Assembly (NCBI GenBank): GCA_037954665.1
Contig: JBBMOL010000023.1
Span: 1,798,001-1,862,000 of the forward strand
Length of the DNA stretch: 64,000 nt
Direction: 5' to 3'
Source of the DNA: Laguncularia racemosa
Taxonomy: Eukaryota; Streptophyta; Magnoliopsida; Myrtales; Combretaceae
Below are positions 23,691-37,165 of this stretch, piece by piece; position 1 is the stretch's first letter, and each line of letters opens with the position of its first letter. Made by a program: the position numbers and the translations under genes. The notes below the pieces were generated by a model. That model had not been told where the DNA came from and searched no databases. It was given only the letters and a program-made list of their open reading frames with translations.

Positions 23691-26600
23691 ACTTTTACTA
23701 CTAAGGATGATGAGCAAAGGGAAAATTTGCTCCATACTTCTTGTAGGGTATAAGGTAACCTATGTGTCCTTATAGTTGATAGTGGTAGTTGTACAAATGT
23801 GGTAGCAGCATCATTAGTATCGAAACTAAAACTTACCACTACTCTACGTCCTAAGCCTTATAAATTACATTGGCTAAGTGATCAAGGAAGTTTGCATGTG
23901 ACCCAAAGAGCTAGGGTACCTTTTAGTATAGGAGATAAATACTGTGATGAAATTGAATGTGATATTCTACTTATGTGTGCATCCCATATATTACTTGGCA
24001 GGCCTTGGTTATATAATAGGAGGGTCTTACATGATGCATTATTCTGAATCTAATGTCGCCTTAAGAGGTTCAAAAGGTTCAGCAACAAATCAGTAGGCCA
24101 TCAGAGGTAAAAGGGGTTCCAGTGCAACTAATAAACCTGGGGAAAAGAAGGTATTGTTAATGGGACAGGGTGAGTTGGAGAAAGTTATGACAGAAGAGAC
24201 TCTAGTATACCTGCTACAGTTGAGATATGCCCTAGGGGTACAGGAACATCAGTCTCTACCCTAGTATCTCAGGTATTAAATGAGTATAATGATGTTTTTA
24301 CTGATGATTTACCACCAGGTTTATCACCTCTAAGAGGAATAAAACATGCCATTGACTTCGTGCCAGGGTTAATATTACCAAATCAACTAGCGTATCGTAT
24401 GAATCCCGAGGAGGCCTGAGAATTGAAACGTCAAGTAGATGAGTTAGTTGAGTGGGGATTTGTCAGAGAGAGTCTCAATCCTTGTGCTATTCCAGCCCTT
24501 CTTATTCCGAAGAAGGATAGTACTTGGAAAATGTATATTGATAGCAGGGCCATCAACAAAATCACCATCAAATGCAAGTATCCCATTCCTAGACTTGATG
24601 ATATGTTGGATGAGTTACATGGTGCACAGGTTTTCTCTAAGGTAGATCTTAAAAGCAAGTATCACCAAATTCGAATAAGAGAGGGAGACGAATGGAAAAC
24701 CACTTTTAAAACATGCCATGGACTATATGAGTGGATGGTTATGCCATTTGGCTTGAGTAATGCTCCTAATACATTTATGAGATTGATGAATCATGTAATG
24801 ATGGAGTTTTTAGGTAAATTTATTGTTGTTTGATATACAGCAAAAACATAAAACATAATGTGGAGCATCTTTAGGCAGCATTTTCGATGTTGAGAGCACA
24901 ACAGCTATTTGCAAATCTCCGGAAGTGTTCCTTTTACCAAACTGAGGTAACATTTTTAGGTTTTATTATATTGGCTCAGGTATCAGAGTGGATGAGGAGA
25001 AAGTGAAGGCAATTAAGAAATGGTCAATACCTACCTCAATCATGGAGGTAAGGAGTTTCCATGGACTAGCATCCTTTTATAGGCGCTTTGTCCATAATTT
25101 CAGTAGTATTATCAGTCCTCTCATAAAACTGACTAAGAAAAATCTTCATTTCATCTAGAGTGAAAGGGCTCAGAGGAGTTTTGAAGAGGTAAAGAAAAAA
25201 CTTACTTGTGCTCCATTATTGGCTTTACTTGACTTTGACAAAGTTTTTGAGCTAGAATGTCATGCTTCTGATATAGGGATTGGGGTTGTATTAATGCAGG
25301 AAAAAAGACATATAGCATATTTTAATGAAAAGTTGAGTGGTGCAACTTTGAACTATTCTATTTATGATAAGGAATTTTATTCCTTAGTGAGGGCTCTAAT
25401 GTGACAGCATTATCTTCTTCCAAGAGAATTTATCATCTATACAAATCATGATTCATTGAAGCATTTCAGGGGTCAGCAGAATCTGTCTAAACGACAAGCT
25501 AAGTGAGTGGAGTTTTTGGAAATTTTTGCATATGTGATAAAGTACAATAACGATAATCAAAATATGGTTGCTGATGCTTTGTCACACAGGTATGTACTTA
25601 TCACTTCTCTTCAGTCAAAATTGCTGGGTTTTAAATTATTAAAGGAACAATATATGCATGATGATGTGTTTAGAGTAGTTATGGAGAAATGTTCTAAAGG
25701 CAAGATGTATGAGGGATATTGCATGATTAAGGGGTTCTTATATAAATCTAGGAAGTTATGTATACCTTCTGGATCTGTAAGGGAACTATTAGTAAGGGAA
25801 GCACATGCAGGTGGATTGTTTGGCACTTTGGCGAAAAGAGAACCCTAGCTTTGTTGAGAGAGAATTTTTATTGGAAGGGTATGATAAAGGATGTCTATAG
25901 GGTGTTAGAAAGATGAGGAGTTTGCAAAAGGGCTAAAGGAAAGAAAGGCATACAGGGTGAATACATGCCTTTACCTATATCTGCCAAACCTTGGACTGAT
26001 ATCAATACAAATTTTGTGTTGAGGTTGCCTAGGTCGCAAAGGGGAAAGGATTCTATCATGGTGGTTGTTGACAGATTCAGCAAAATGTCCCATTTTGTGC
26101 CTTGTCACAAAACAAATGATGCCTTTTTTATTGCTAACATTTTTGTGCAGAAAATTGCTAAATTGCATGGAGTTCCACACAACATAGTGTCAAAGAGAGA
26201 CACTAAGTTTCTTAGTTTCTTTTGGAAGACGCTATAGAGAAGACTGGTACTAAGCTTATGTATAGTACCTCTTGCCATCCACAAACCGACCACCATACGC
26301 TTAGCAACTTACTCAGAGTAAAGGTTGGCAAGAATCTTACTGATTGGGACTTGTGTCTTCCTATTGTTGAGTTCGCTTACAATAGGTCCACTCATAGTTC
26401 AACCAGTAAATCTCCCTTTGAAGTTGTGTATGGCTATAATCTTATTATTCCATTGGATTTTATAACAGGACCAACAACAAAGAAAGAGAGTCTTAGTGGA
26501 GTAGAACGAACCAAGTAGATCCAGCAGATTCATGAAAAAACAGTTGAACAACTTCAGAAGACTCAGGAATAGCAGAAAATTCAAGGAAGCAGACACAAGA

Positions 26601-26860
26601 AAACCCACATTTATAATCTAGGTAACTTAGTTTGGATTAATCTTAGCAGGGACAAGTTTCCACATAAGAAGTTACAGAAGTTGTCTCCCAAATCAGACAA
26701 ACCGTTCAGAGTTGTCAAGCACATCAACAACAATGCCTACCTGATAGAGCTACCTAGGAGAGTATGGTATATCAGCAACCTTTAATGTTGCAGATTTGTC
26801 ACCATATTTTCCAAACGACATGCATAAGACCTATCAGATTTAAGGCAAATCTTCTTGAAG
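23691..26860 (+). pseudogene. defective gypsy pol of the nested element
   Basis: Protease at about 23763-24047 with VLIVDSGSCTNVV (intact Asp-Ser-Gly) and ILLGRPWLY. RT at 24423-24833: [41 protein letters not shown] and [18 protein letters not shown] stop after KFIVV is joined directly to YSK, so the Tyr-x-Asp-Asp box and neighbours are deleted. RNase H at 25219-25580 ([22 protein letters not shown]). The integrase zinc finger near 25795-25935 is frameshifted. The integrase core at 25965-26237 keeps two Asp ([14 protein letters not shown]); at 26270 HPQTD continues without the usual Gln-Thr-Glu, so the catalytic Glu is lost. The C-terminal module follows to about 26860. Confidence 0.9.
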
Positions 26861-26870
26861 CCTGAGGAGA

Positions 26871-28053
26871 TGATAGGAATCAGATTCCCACATGACCAAT
26901 CACCAAGGCTTGAGCTAAGGGATTACAAAACTTAGTTTTGAGAATTCTTCATGAGCAACCTAATCCTGAGGATGCTAACTTGATTTCTACCTTTTCATCA
27001 TAGAATTGTTGTGCATTCCGACAGGTACACTTATCGGTTCTACAGGGTGCCAAATCACCTACACTATTGAGTGAGTCGGGAACCTCAACAAGACTTATAT
27101 CCAGTGACCTTGAAGAACCGGCATAATGAAGACTATTTTAATTTGTTTGTTATTTTCTTGGAACCATTTATTTTGTAAGTTTTGGGAGATTTTATTTGGT
27201 TGTATTTTTATGTTTCAAGACTAACTAGCCTTTAGTGGCATAGTTGTAATCTTTCAGCCATTTTAACCCTAAAGGAAGCAAGTGTAAATACTTGCTTAAG
27301 TAGGGAATTAAGAGGAGAATACACTTACCATTGCTGAAAAATTTTCTGAGAGATTAGGGTTCTTCCTAAGATTTCATAAGGACTCTTATCAATTTCATCC
27401 ATTGGAATTGTGGCGAGTTACAACCTAGTGAATTATGAGTAATATCAATTCCTAAGTTGATTTTCCTTTTCATAACTAGTGTGTAATATCTAGTGTTGAT
27501 TAGGATTGGTTCTTGGTTCTGATTTTGACATCAATTGTAGGTTCAATTTAATCCTTATATTGTTATCAAGTTGGTGGAATTGCATCCTATATATTGTATT
27601 GTTGATTGTCTTTCTTCAAATTACATAGAAGTTCCTTTGTTATATGAAGTCCACGCCAATTTAAGAGTTGTTGGTAATTGGAATTTCATTTTGATCTAGT
27701 CGTGTGTGCTTAATTCCATTGAGCACAACATCATTTCGTGTTGAGAATCATTGATTAACAAATCATATTATAAAAGGGTTTAGGGTTCATGCCAAATTGA
27801 AGGTTAATCCAGATATGCTTTTGAAGTTGTTTCAATTGTGTGATTGCATCTGCTTTAATTCAATTTAAGGCATATCATCTTTTTGGTATTAGAGCTTATC
27901 ATACTTGGATATTCAATCTTGATCACGTCTATATTTGTGGATTTGGTTTATAAGAATTGAGGATTTGCACAATTAGAGGACTAGTTGTATTGCCATTGTG
28001 TAATTGATCATTCAATTGGGTTTTGTTTGCTTATGCATGATTTAAGCACATAA
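26871..28053 (+). repeat. 3' LTR of the nested gypsy element (family B)
   Basis: Starts TGATAGGAATCAG after a weak purine tract (GAGGAGA) and ends AGCACATAA, followed by the target copy GTTCC. It is closely similar to 21435-22619 along its whole length. The internal primer-site copy TGGTATTAGAGC is at 27884-27895. Confidence 0.9.
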
Positions 28054-29427
28054 GTTCCTATAAAAGTTTCCTTTCACATGGAAGCATAAATTAGGTGTTT
28101 AGAATAGAGTTATTGATGCTTCAAGTAAGAGAGCATCTTTATTACTTCATTGAATACCAAGATTATAGGAATTAAACAACTTAAGGGAGAGTACGAGTAT
28201 GCTAAAGATTTTGCTTATATTTGGAGAAAGATTTCTCAAAATCAATCAATTGATGGATTTAATGTACATGGTGGGTACTTTATGTATGAGAATCAATTAT
28301 GTTTGCCTAGGACATCCTTTGCATGAGCAAGTGACCAAGGAATTACATGAAAGTGGTTTCGTAAGACAATTGGGTCAAAATAAGACTCTTACAAAAATGA
28401 AAGAGAGATTTTATTGGCCATAGTTGAGAAGGGATGTATGTAGGCTTGTTAAAGGGTGTATGGTGTGCAAGAGGGAAGAAAGATAAACCAAGAGAATGTA
28501 GGAATGCATGTACCTTTATTCATACTTCATAATATTTGAGAAGATTTATCCATGAATTTTATATTAGGACTACCAAGAACTCAATGAGGAGTTAATTCTA
28601 TTTTTGTGGTGGTTGACCAATTTTTGGAAATGACACATTTTATTCCTTGTAGAAATACATTGATGTAGTTTATGTTGCAAGACTATTCTTTAAAGAAGTT
28701 GTGCGTTTACATGGAGTTCTAAAATCAATTAGTTTTGATAAAGATAGTAAGTTTATGAGTTACTTCTAGCAAACTATATAGAAGATGTGGATCTTCTTTG
28801 AACTTCAATAGTATAGGTCATCCTCAAGTTGATGGGAAAACTGAAGTTGTGAATATGACTTTAGGAAATTTGATTCAATCCATCTATGGAGATAAACCAA
28901 AGTAGTGGGATATTGCATTATCACAAGTAGTATTTTCTTGTAATAATACTATTCATAATGCAATTGGAAGATCACTATTTTCTATTATGTACACTAAGGT
29001 TCTTCAACATGTTCTTGATCTCATCAAGTTGCATATGGGTGAAGGGATTAAAATCTCCACAAAGCATAAGGTGCAGTGAGTAATTGAAGTTTGCAAGGAA
29101 GTGGAAGAGAAACTAGAGGTTGCAAATAAGAAATATAAATCTATAGTAGATAAGCACAAGAAGCTTGAGACTTTTAATGTGGGTGATCTAATTATGATTC
29201 ATCTTAGAAGGAGAGGTTTCAAATCAGAACTTATGGCAAGTTACAACCAAAGAAGTATGGTCCAAATAGAGTACTATAGAAGATCAATGACAATTATTAT
29301 GAAATTGATCTTCTTGACAATTTGTGTATTTTCAAAACATTTAATGTGGTAGATGTGTCTCTGTTCCATGATTCTTTAATTCCTTCATATCCAAACTCAA
29401 GGTCAGTTTTTCTCAAGTGGAGGAGAC
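28054..29427 (+). pseudogene. decayed gypsy integrase, right part of the old element
   Basis: Resumes the pol interrupted at 21434. RNase H tail (WKHKLGV, VIDASSKRASLLLH), integrase zinc finger at about 28310-28480 (LHESGFVRQLGQNKTL, MVCKRE), degraded catalytic core (28560-28900) and C-terminal module at 29101-29200 (KYKSIVDKHKKLETFNVGDL). It ends in the purine tract GTGGAGGAGA just before the 3' LTR. Many stops. Residue continuity across 21434/28054 shows that the 6.6-kb element was inserted into this one. Confidence 0.82.
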
Positions 29428-29430
29428 TAA

Positions 29431-29996
29431 TGCGAATGAGTTAAGATTACAAGTTTTGGAATATTTTGACCATTGTAGGCATCATAAGTAGCATAAGCAA
29501 AAGATTTGGAAGAGGCATTCAGAATCAAAAGTTGGACATTATAAGACATCCAAAAACATAACCAATTAGGTTTCGAATAAGTTACAAGTTATCAAAAAGC
29601 ATAACAAAAAGTCAGAAACTACAAAAGAGGCTTGATTTTTAAGCTCTACCTTAAAGGCTCCTAACTTTTTACTTATAAAGAGTTATAGAATCCATAATAT
29701 ATCAATAAAGACTTATTTGAGTCTATTATGAATTAAAGCAAATTGCATTGCCACTTGACTTCAATCTCAATATCAAATTGCATGTTTTTAGCAAGTCTAA
29801 AATAAGAAATTAAAAGTCTATTCTTTAGTAATTTAGATTCCTATTACATTTTTATTCAATTTTCTTATTAAATTTATGATTTTTAGTTTATAAACACTTG
29901 TTAAATAGTGTAATCAAGGATGGTTATCAACTTTATTCCATATCACAAATTATTTTGTCTCTTGTATTGTGATGTTTCATGCTTCGTGCTGTGTCA
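29431..29996 (+). repeat. 3' LTR of the old + strand gypsy element
   Basis: Starts TGCGAATGAGTT after the purine tract and ends GTGTCA. Direct repeat of 16974-17438 with an extra piece of about 100 bp near 29726-29830. The divergence between the two is high, so the insertion is older than the others in the window. Confidence 0.78.
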
Positions 29997-30428
29997 ATTG
30001 AGTAATGCTTTTTAGTAACTAAAGGATTTTTTTTTTTTTTTTACAATCTTCATTTTATAACTTTATTGTATTTTATTTTTTAGGGTTTTTTATTTTGGTC
30101 GATGATAAGGTAAAATCTAGTCAAATCAACTATGACAAGGTTAGTTTGTTTCATTAATTATTTAATATGCAATATTTAGTTTGTACTATTGCTTGGTGTT
30201 AGATCCATCACTTTCTATTTGTTTTGCTGAAAGATTTTAAAATCAATGGGGATATTTCTTTTGTGGTTCACATATGTGTCAACGTTAATGTTTTTATAAA
30301 CAAATCATCAATGATGGAGCATATGAGATCAATAAAAGAACAGTTTGAAATTTTTATTTAATGACGTAGTTTGACAGTTTTAAATATAAAATTCTCAGAT
30401 ACCCACATTTCTCCATGTAATATATATT

Positions 30429-30746
30429 CGAGAAAAGTACAAATTTAGTTTTTAATGTTTGGCACATTTTTTATTTAAGTCCACATAATTTATAAAATCA
30501 TTCAAAATAGTCTTCCGTTGTTAATTTTTCCATTAACTTGAACATGTATTAATTTTTATTTGTCCGTATAATTTTATTAAATAAATAAAATAAGAAAATG
30601 ATTAAAAAATAGATAAAGTAATTAAAAATTAAGAAAATCATGGAAAAATAATTTTAAAAAGGAAAAATGGAAAATAAAAAAATTGGGAAATTTAAAAAAA
30701 AATAAAAAGATCCAGCCTCCATGGAGGGTCATGAAATACAAAAAAA

Positions 30747-30778
<32 letters not shown>

Positions 30779-31190
30779 AAAAAAGAAAAGAAACAAAGAA
30801 AGAATGGTGGTCGTTCTAACCACTCCATTGTTTTAGGGTAGCTGGATCTTTTTCTTTTTAATTTTCCAGTTTTTCTTTTATTTTTTTATTTTACTAAAAT
30901 ATATATATTATTTTTTATTTTCCATTTTTAAATTATTTTTTGTATTTCCTTGATTTTTTAATTACTTTACCTATTTTTAATCATTTTCTTATTTATTCAT
31001 TTAATAAAATTGTGTGAATGAATTAGAAATTGACACATGTTCAACTTAATGGAAAAATTAACGGTTTTGTAACAGAAAACTCTTTTAAACATTTTTGCAA
31101 ATAATGAAGACTCAAATAGAAAAAAATTAAAGATTTAAGCCTCAAATAAAAAAGGTGTTGAATGTTGAGAACTAAATTTGTATTTTCTCC
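30429..31190. mobile_element. Mutator-like MITE 1
   Basis: Long inverted repeats: the left arm starts CGAGAAAAGTACAAATTTAG and the right arm, read in reverse complement, starts GGAGAAAATACAAATTTAG; both continue for more than 70 bases. A 9-bp duplication ATATATATT flanks it (30420-30428 and 31191-31199), although it is low complexity. The centre holds a GAAA microsatellite (about 30749-30804). No coding. The same terminal family is at 51385-51928. Confidence 0.8.
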
Positions 31191-31199
31191 ATATATATT

Positions 31200-33544
31200 T
31201 TAGGACCTAATTATAGTTGCATTTCATAATTTTTGTAGAAAACGAAGACAAATATGGCAGGGGAATATGACATTGTAATTGCATTTTACAATTCCACTTG
31301 CTTAGCCGATGTTTATTTTTTAGGTACAATTTATTTTTTTCTCTCACACATTTTAGTGAATTTTTCCAACGAGTACACTAGGTGCACCTATTAAAATCTT
31401 TTTAAAAAAATCGCTCATATTTTATTCATAAATTCATGAACTAACAAGTTTTTAAGATACTCGTTAATGAACACATTTCTCTCAATGTTCTGTTTCTCAT
31501 TGTCTCGTTTTCAAGGTCATTGTTGATCACCGACGTGTATTGCACGAAGGGACATCTTTCATTTTCATTGCTCCAATCCTTGTAATCACGTGCCTTGTGA
31601 GTGCATATACATCATCCGTTGAGATGATGATCCTGATGACTATCTCTATTTTTGCTTCTATTTGTATTTGTATCTTCTTCTTCTTCTTCTTTTTATTTGG
31701 TATAGTTGATATGTAGTTATAGATTTTTGAAAGATTTCTTCACCCCACCCCCCCGAATTAATCACGGCAAAATATGTTTTTCCAAACAGTTCTTATGTCA
31801 GCAGTACTCAAACTTTATTCCCACAAGGTAGAGCAAGCTACTCAATAAAACTTTTGGCTATTTTTCCTTTTGTTTTGGGATGTGATTAAATGCTTAGGGT
31901 TTTTTCTTGAGCTTGTTTCCAAACCCACTAATGCCTTCTAATAGTGCAATGATAGGGTTTAGTAACTTTAAAAGATGGTGGGTTAAACATGTTTAATGAC
32001 AGCTTCCCATTATCATGATTGCACATCTTTACTTTATGGTACCTAGTTCCCTTGCGTTCAAGTTTTGTGGGGGTAGAAATGACTTTAACCTTCAATCCTA
32101 ATTCTCCATCCTCTGTTTAAGGAAGACGTTAAGAGTTTTGAATCATCAACTAACATATCACTATTTGAAGTAAATTGCTAATAATTGTCTATCAACTTGA
32201 ATTTGTTATAATAGGTTAAGATGTCTTCTTCATATATATACTCACATTTGCTTGAATAATATAAATTAATATCCATATATAGTTTTTATTTTAATAATTA
32301 CCTATGTATATGTAAATTAATTATATTATAGAAGCATATATTTAGCTTACTTTTCAATTTTGATCTCCATTTTACAATTTTTTTTTCTTTTCTTCCTTTT
32401 TCTAGTGAGGTTTGTTTTAAAAACAACTCAAGAAGCAATTTCACAATATCCATTAAAAGTACATTAACATAATGGACATCAATTGAAGCCATTTCAAATG
32501 TCTTTTGAAAAAAACATAAAATATATGAATATGATGAATAAGTTAAGAAATTAGTTTCAAATTCCATTTTGATCTAAAAGTCAAGCAGATAAAAACAAAA
32601 TATTGGTGATTAATGACTGGACAAATTTTTTTTTTCCATCATTACTCAGAATATTAGTGATCAATGACATATTCAATTTGAATTTCTATTTTTATTTTTA
32701 TTTTTCTTTTAGAGTAGCATTGCTTAAAATATATATTTAAGAAGATTAAAGTAAAATATAAGCTTTCCAAAAATTGATATCTATAATGTAAGAAAATAAA
32801 TAAATAAATAAAAGGGGTTATCAATGACATGTAAACTATGTTAACATTTAGATGATGTGGAAAATTATTTGTTTTATAATATTTTCCATATCAACAAGTT
32901 AGGGTGTAAGTGCTTAATTTGAAAAATGAAGAGTGTTCATGCAATTACAATAATTTTTAGGGGTAATCCATGCAATTTACCCTTCTTAATATACAAATTT
33001 TATGTAACTCATGACAAAACATGGGAAATTTTTTCTTAAAAAAAAAACAAGAAGTAACTTTTCAACCTTAATTTGTACAATATTACTACTTAGCAAGAAG
33101 AAAATAACAAGGCAAAATAGTAGAAAACCTAAAGTTAGAGAAGAAAATGGGGAAGAATAAAGATAAGAGATGCCAATAGGTTTAATCATTTAGGATTATT
33201 AATTTATAAACTTAGGCTCTTTCTTTTTTTTCTTTATTGCTAAAATATTTATTGCCAAAAATTTATAGTATTATCATTTATTATTCTTTCATTAATATTA
33301 TTTAATATCTTATAAGATAAATACTAGGTACTCTAAAACTTTTACTCTGTATACTTTGAAGTACAAGTTCTAGAGTAGAAACAAGGTATGGAGACCTTAT
33401 ACCCATACCTTACCTTTTGGGATCGGGTTTCAAAACATCTATCCCCAAAACATACCCTTTCACCCTTAAAACCCATCTAGGACCTACTTGGTCAAGCTAG
33501 GTATGAGTAGGTATTTTGTATAATAGAGTTACCTACTCACTTCT
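31200..33544. other. AT-rich intergenic DNA, no gene seen
   Basis: Mostly A/T runs. Bases 31500-31730 have a more balanced composition and a short open + strand stretch of about 65 codons, hydrophobic at its end, over a CTT microsatellite (about 31676-31697). It has no start that I trust and no family that I recognise. Bases 33340-33540 are rich in GGTATG/CCATACC inverted strings and may be a decayed MITE. Confidence 0.6.
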
Positions 33545-34100
33545 AATAAAAAACTTAGTCATACTTCACTTTCAATGCATACCAGTAAACGATGCACCTT
33601 TAACATGTGCATGAGAACCTAATTGTAAACACCTAACCATTGTAAAATGCATAATTTAAATAACTTAAAAAACCTTAAATGATTTAGTTTATTGTTTTAT
33701 TTAGCTGGAATTGATTTTATTACCACAATTCTTTCTTAAATGTTAAAAGCAAACACACTAAAACTTCAATTCAACAATTTGAATTGGCTTAATATATTTT
33801 TTCTCAAAACCCTTAATGAAACAATTAAACAAGTATCTGCATAATTATTATCTACCTATTTAATCTAAATTCAATCTAGCATCAAGCATTTATTACTAAT
33901 TTAGATAAGTTTAAATGTCTTGTAGTATCTTTAATATTATAAAAAATCATTCTTTGAATGACATAAAATCTCCTTTTAATTAAGATTTCATCTTTTGGGC
34001 TCATTTTATTTGCAAGCTTGGATTAGTCAATCATGGGTTTTTATTAAATGTGATTCATGGAAAGTTCTTAAGTTGATTGATAGATATTGATACATCCCTC
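33545..34100. repeat. dispersed repeat, second copy
   Basis: Similar to 15700-16350 in the same orientation (ACTTAGTCATACTT, AATTCTTTCTTAAATGTTAAAA, CTTGTAGTAT, AGTTCTTAAGTTGATTG). No coding and no terminal repeats are seen. It ends close to the target site of the solo LTR at 34120. It may be the internal part of a non-coding element. Confidence 0.65.
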
Positions 34101-34119
34101 TTTTGGATAGCATATATAA

Positions 34120-36161
34120 TGTAACGCCTCAAAAATCGGAGTAAATACAGCCTACCACATCTCCTCATTAGGTAAAGACACACAAAAACTTAAAATCTGC
34201 TAAACTCCACAATTTATGTCCAATCATCAAGGCAGTCAATAAAAGAGATCTCCACATATATACATAAGTGGTTTAACACATCCCGCTTGGTCTCTCCATA
34301 TAAAAAGAAATTACAAATAATAAACTATCGACAATAATCAACTATAGTCTATCTCTTACAATCAATCACACTGGAAGCATATTTAAACTCGAGTTCAATC
34401 AAAGTCTCAAGTGTAACACCACTAAATAAAATATTCTAATGCTAATCCTTATTATAGTTTGCTTGTCACTCTTCATGATACACATATTTCACATTATCAT
34501 CTAAATCATGACTTGTATTCACTAGCATCTCATCATACTCCACAATCTTATTTAAAATTCTTACAATTGAAAAAGGATCTCATGAGGGGTGAGCTAAAAC
34601 CTAATACAATATATACTAACAACCACACATGCATGCCATGCTAAAATACAAATCTAAACATGATGCAAACAAGGTTTTCAAGCAACAATTTATTATCTTT
34701 CTTATCAGTTATTCCAACACACAATTCTCAACATCACAAGCTCCATATATACACCATGAGTCCATGAGTCCAAGAGTCTATGAGTCCATACATATATACA
34801 TATACGATAGTGAGTATCCCCCACTGTCCATCAGTCTATATCATACATATATACATACATGATAGTGAGTGCTCCTCAACATCCATAAGTCTATGAGTTT
34901 ATGAGTCCAACCATCCTAAATCTACCCGATTATTTTGGTATATGACTCCACTAGAAATAATGTCACATATTGATCATTGGGGTGTTACCCTGCGATCATC
35001 GAAATTCTCAATTCTACGAGCTTAACCAAGCACAATCACATAAAGAATCGATTTCATTTATACTTTAGATTTATTCACAATTCTAACTTAACACGCACAA
35101 ACAACAAAACAATATACATGTACTTAATAAGTAATGAGTGGTCTCTTCACAACTCTTAACTCCCTTAATCCTCAAACCTATAATAACTACTTTAATCTAC
35201 TTTTAGGTGTTTAGTTAAGTTAAGAGAAGTGGGAAATCGAAATTGGGTGGAAAAGCTTGAATTTGGAAGATAAGAGTCCAACACATCTAAGTACACAAGT
35301 GTGTTTTTGTATGTATACTGCATGTGTTATCGCAATAGTGGGACAAAGCCTGATACATTGCTATGTCTCTTACTCATGTATCTTACTATATATTTTGTGA
35401 TTTCGGCAACGGATGTCGATTGCCTGTGTATCTTATTATTCAATTTTCAATTTTTGGCACAAGTGTGTCTATGTTCGTGTATCTTATTATGCACTTTCTT
35501 ACTTTTGGCACAAGTGTATCTCTTACCTATGTACCCTACTGTTCATTTCATGATTTTGGCATGGGGCTGTGTAATTCTCCTAAGTGGCCATGTACCTGAA
35601 GTATATAGTGCAACACGGCTATGTTGTGAACTATATACTTTTAAAAATCCCTAATTTTTGCGAAAACTATAATTTTCTTCAAAATTTTAACTCCCTAATC
35701 ACAATTACTCTCCAAATCTATTCTACCTTCGAAAATTTTGTAATTTTGTACTTAATTTATAACAATCTCACTCCTAATTCCATACCAATTATATAAAATT
35801 TAAAGGGCTTACTCAAATTGTCGTTCCATGAACGATTGCCCAAATTCTTATTATGGTGGTTACCAATTCATCCTAACACAACTTGTAAGTTCGTTAAATC
35901 AAGGTCGCATTCTGCTCCTAGGGTTCTAAAGTCTGCTTTTAGGGTTCTATAGTGCACAAATGGCAAAAATGATCAAAAGGACACGTGGGGGTCCATATAT
36001 ATACCTTTCCCATCAAATGACCACATCACCCCCTTCATTAAGTCCTTTTTACTTTCATTTGCTCCAATCTTATTATTTTCATATTTTGATTTTTTTTGTT
36101 CCTTTAACTTATATAATAGTATTTAATACATATTTTATTTTACTTTATTCTAATTATTACA
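34120..36161 (-). repeat. solo LTR, long TGTAACG type
   Basis: Runs from TGTAACGCC at 34120 to ATTATTACA at 36161. It is flanked by a perfect 5-bp duplication TATAA (34115-34119 and 36162-36166). The inverted TGTAA/TTACA ends and general layout resemble the LTR at 8777-11429. Bases 35400-35610 repeat TGTGTATCTTA and TTTTGGCACAAGTG units. Orientation is inferred from that resemblance. No internal region is present. Confidence 0.85.
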
Positions 36162-36166
36162 TATAA

Positions 36167-37165
36167 TCACCATTAAGCAAATTTGATTGTGTTAAAAAAT
36201 TCTTAGCACTCTATTTGAGTGCATTATAACAGTCATCGTTGGTGCTCTTTTCATTGCAAAGGAAAGATAATGACATGGTTGTACATATTATTTAATGGTT
36301 TTACTCACGAATTGTGATGACTTATAAAAACCTTTAATTATACTCAAATATGAATCCACATAATAATATTGGTGAGAATAAATAATTAAACTAATACAAA
36401 TTAATGAAACTAATAAAAGTAAATTATCTAATCTTTTGTCAAAAAAATAAAAAAGAAAGAAATAACAGCTTTCTTTCTTCTTCTTTTTTTTTATACGTTA
36501 AGAGTATTTTAAATCTTGCTTCACCACCCAATCTCCAATTTTTTTAAGCTTTACATTAGGTTTCTTCAGTCTCGAGCATTAACAAGTTTCAATGAAGATT
36601 ATGGTGTTGCATTGTTTGAGATATAAACATGATAAATTTTTTGGCTTAGGAGAAAAAAAAAAGGTGATAAATAAGGAGTGGGTAGAAGATAGGATAGGAA
36701 GCTGAATTACTTTTATTGATGGATTTATAGTTTTATCCTCTTTCGTAATGATTTATTTGTGCTCGTTTACGATTGGATAAAGTTTCTTTTTTCTTAAAAA
36801 AAAATCACAAAATTATATAATTTAATGGGTGCTGTTATTTAGAAGTGACAACAGAGGAAGTGTTTTATATTTAATAATATAGAAAGATGTTAAAAATGTA
36901 ATATATAGTAAATATATCTATTATATTGTTCCTTCTATGCTTGAAATCTTTATTTTTAAAATTTAGCATTTAAACATAAATAAATATAAATATAAATAAA
37001 TAAATATATATATATATATATATTCGAAGTTTATTTATTATTATTTCCTTAAAAAAATATTAAAAGCACTTTTTATTTGTTTTTAAAAGGTAAAATGGTA
37101 AAGAGATTTTTTTTTTTTTAAGATTTCTACGCAAAAATAAGAGGGGGAAAAAACATAAAATATTA
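36167..37165. other. AT-rich upstream DNA, no gene seen
   Basis: No coding frame of note. It includes a TA microsatellite at about 37003-37023 and several A or T runs. It separates the solo LTR from the upstream region of exonuclease-like gene 1. Confidence 0.7.

Noticed and set aside
31500..31730. Open + strand stretch with a hydrophobic end as a small membrane protein
   Set aside because: No credible start codon, part of the hydrophobic run is a CTT microsatellite, and there is no recognisable family.
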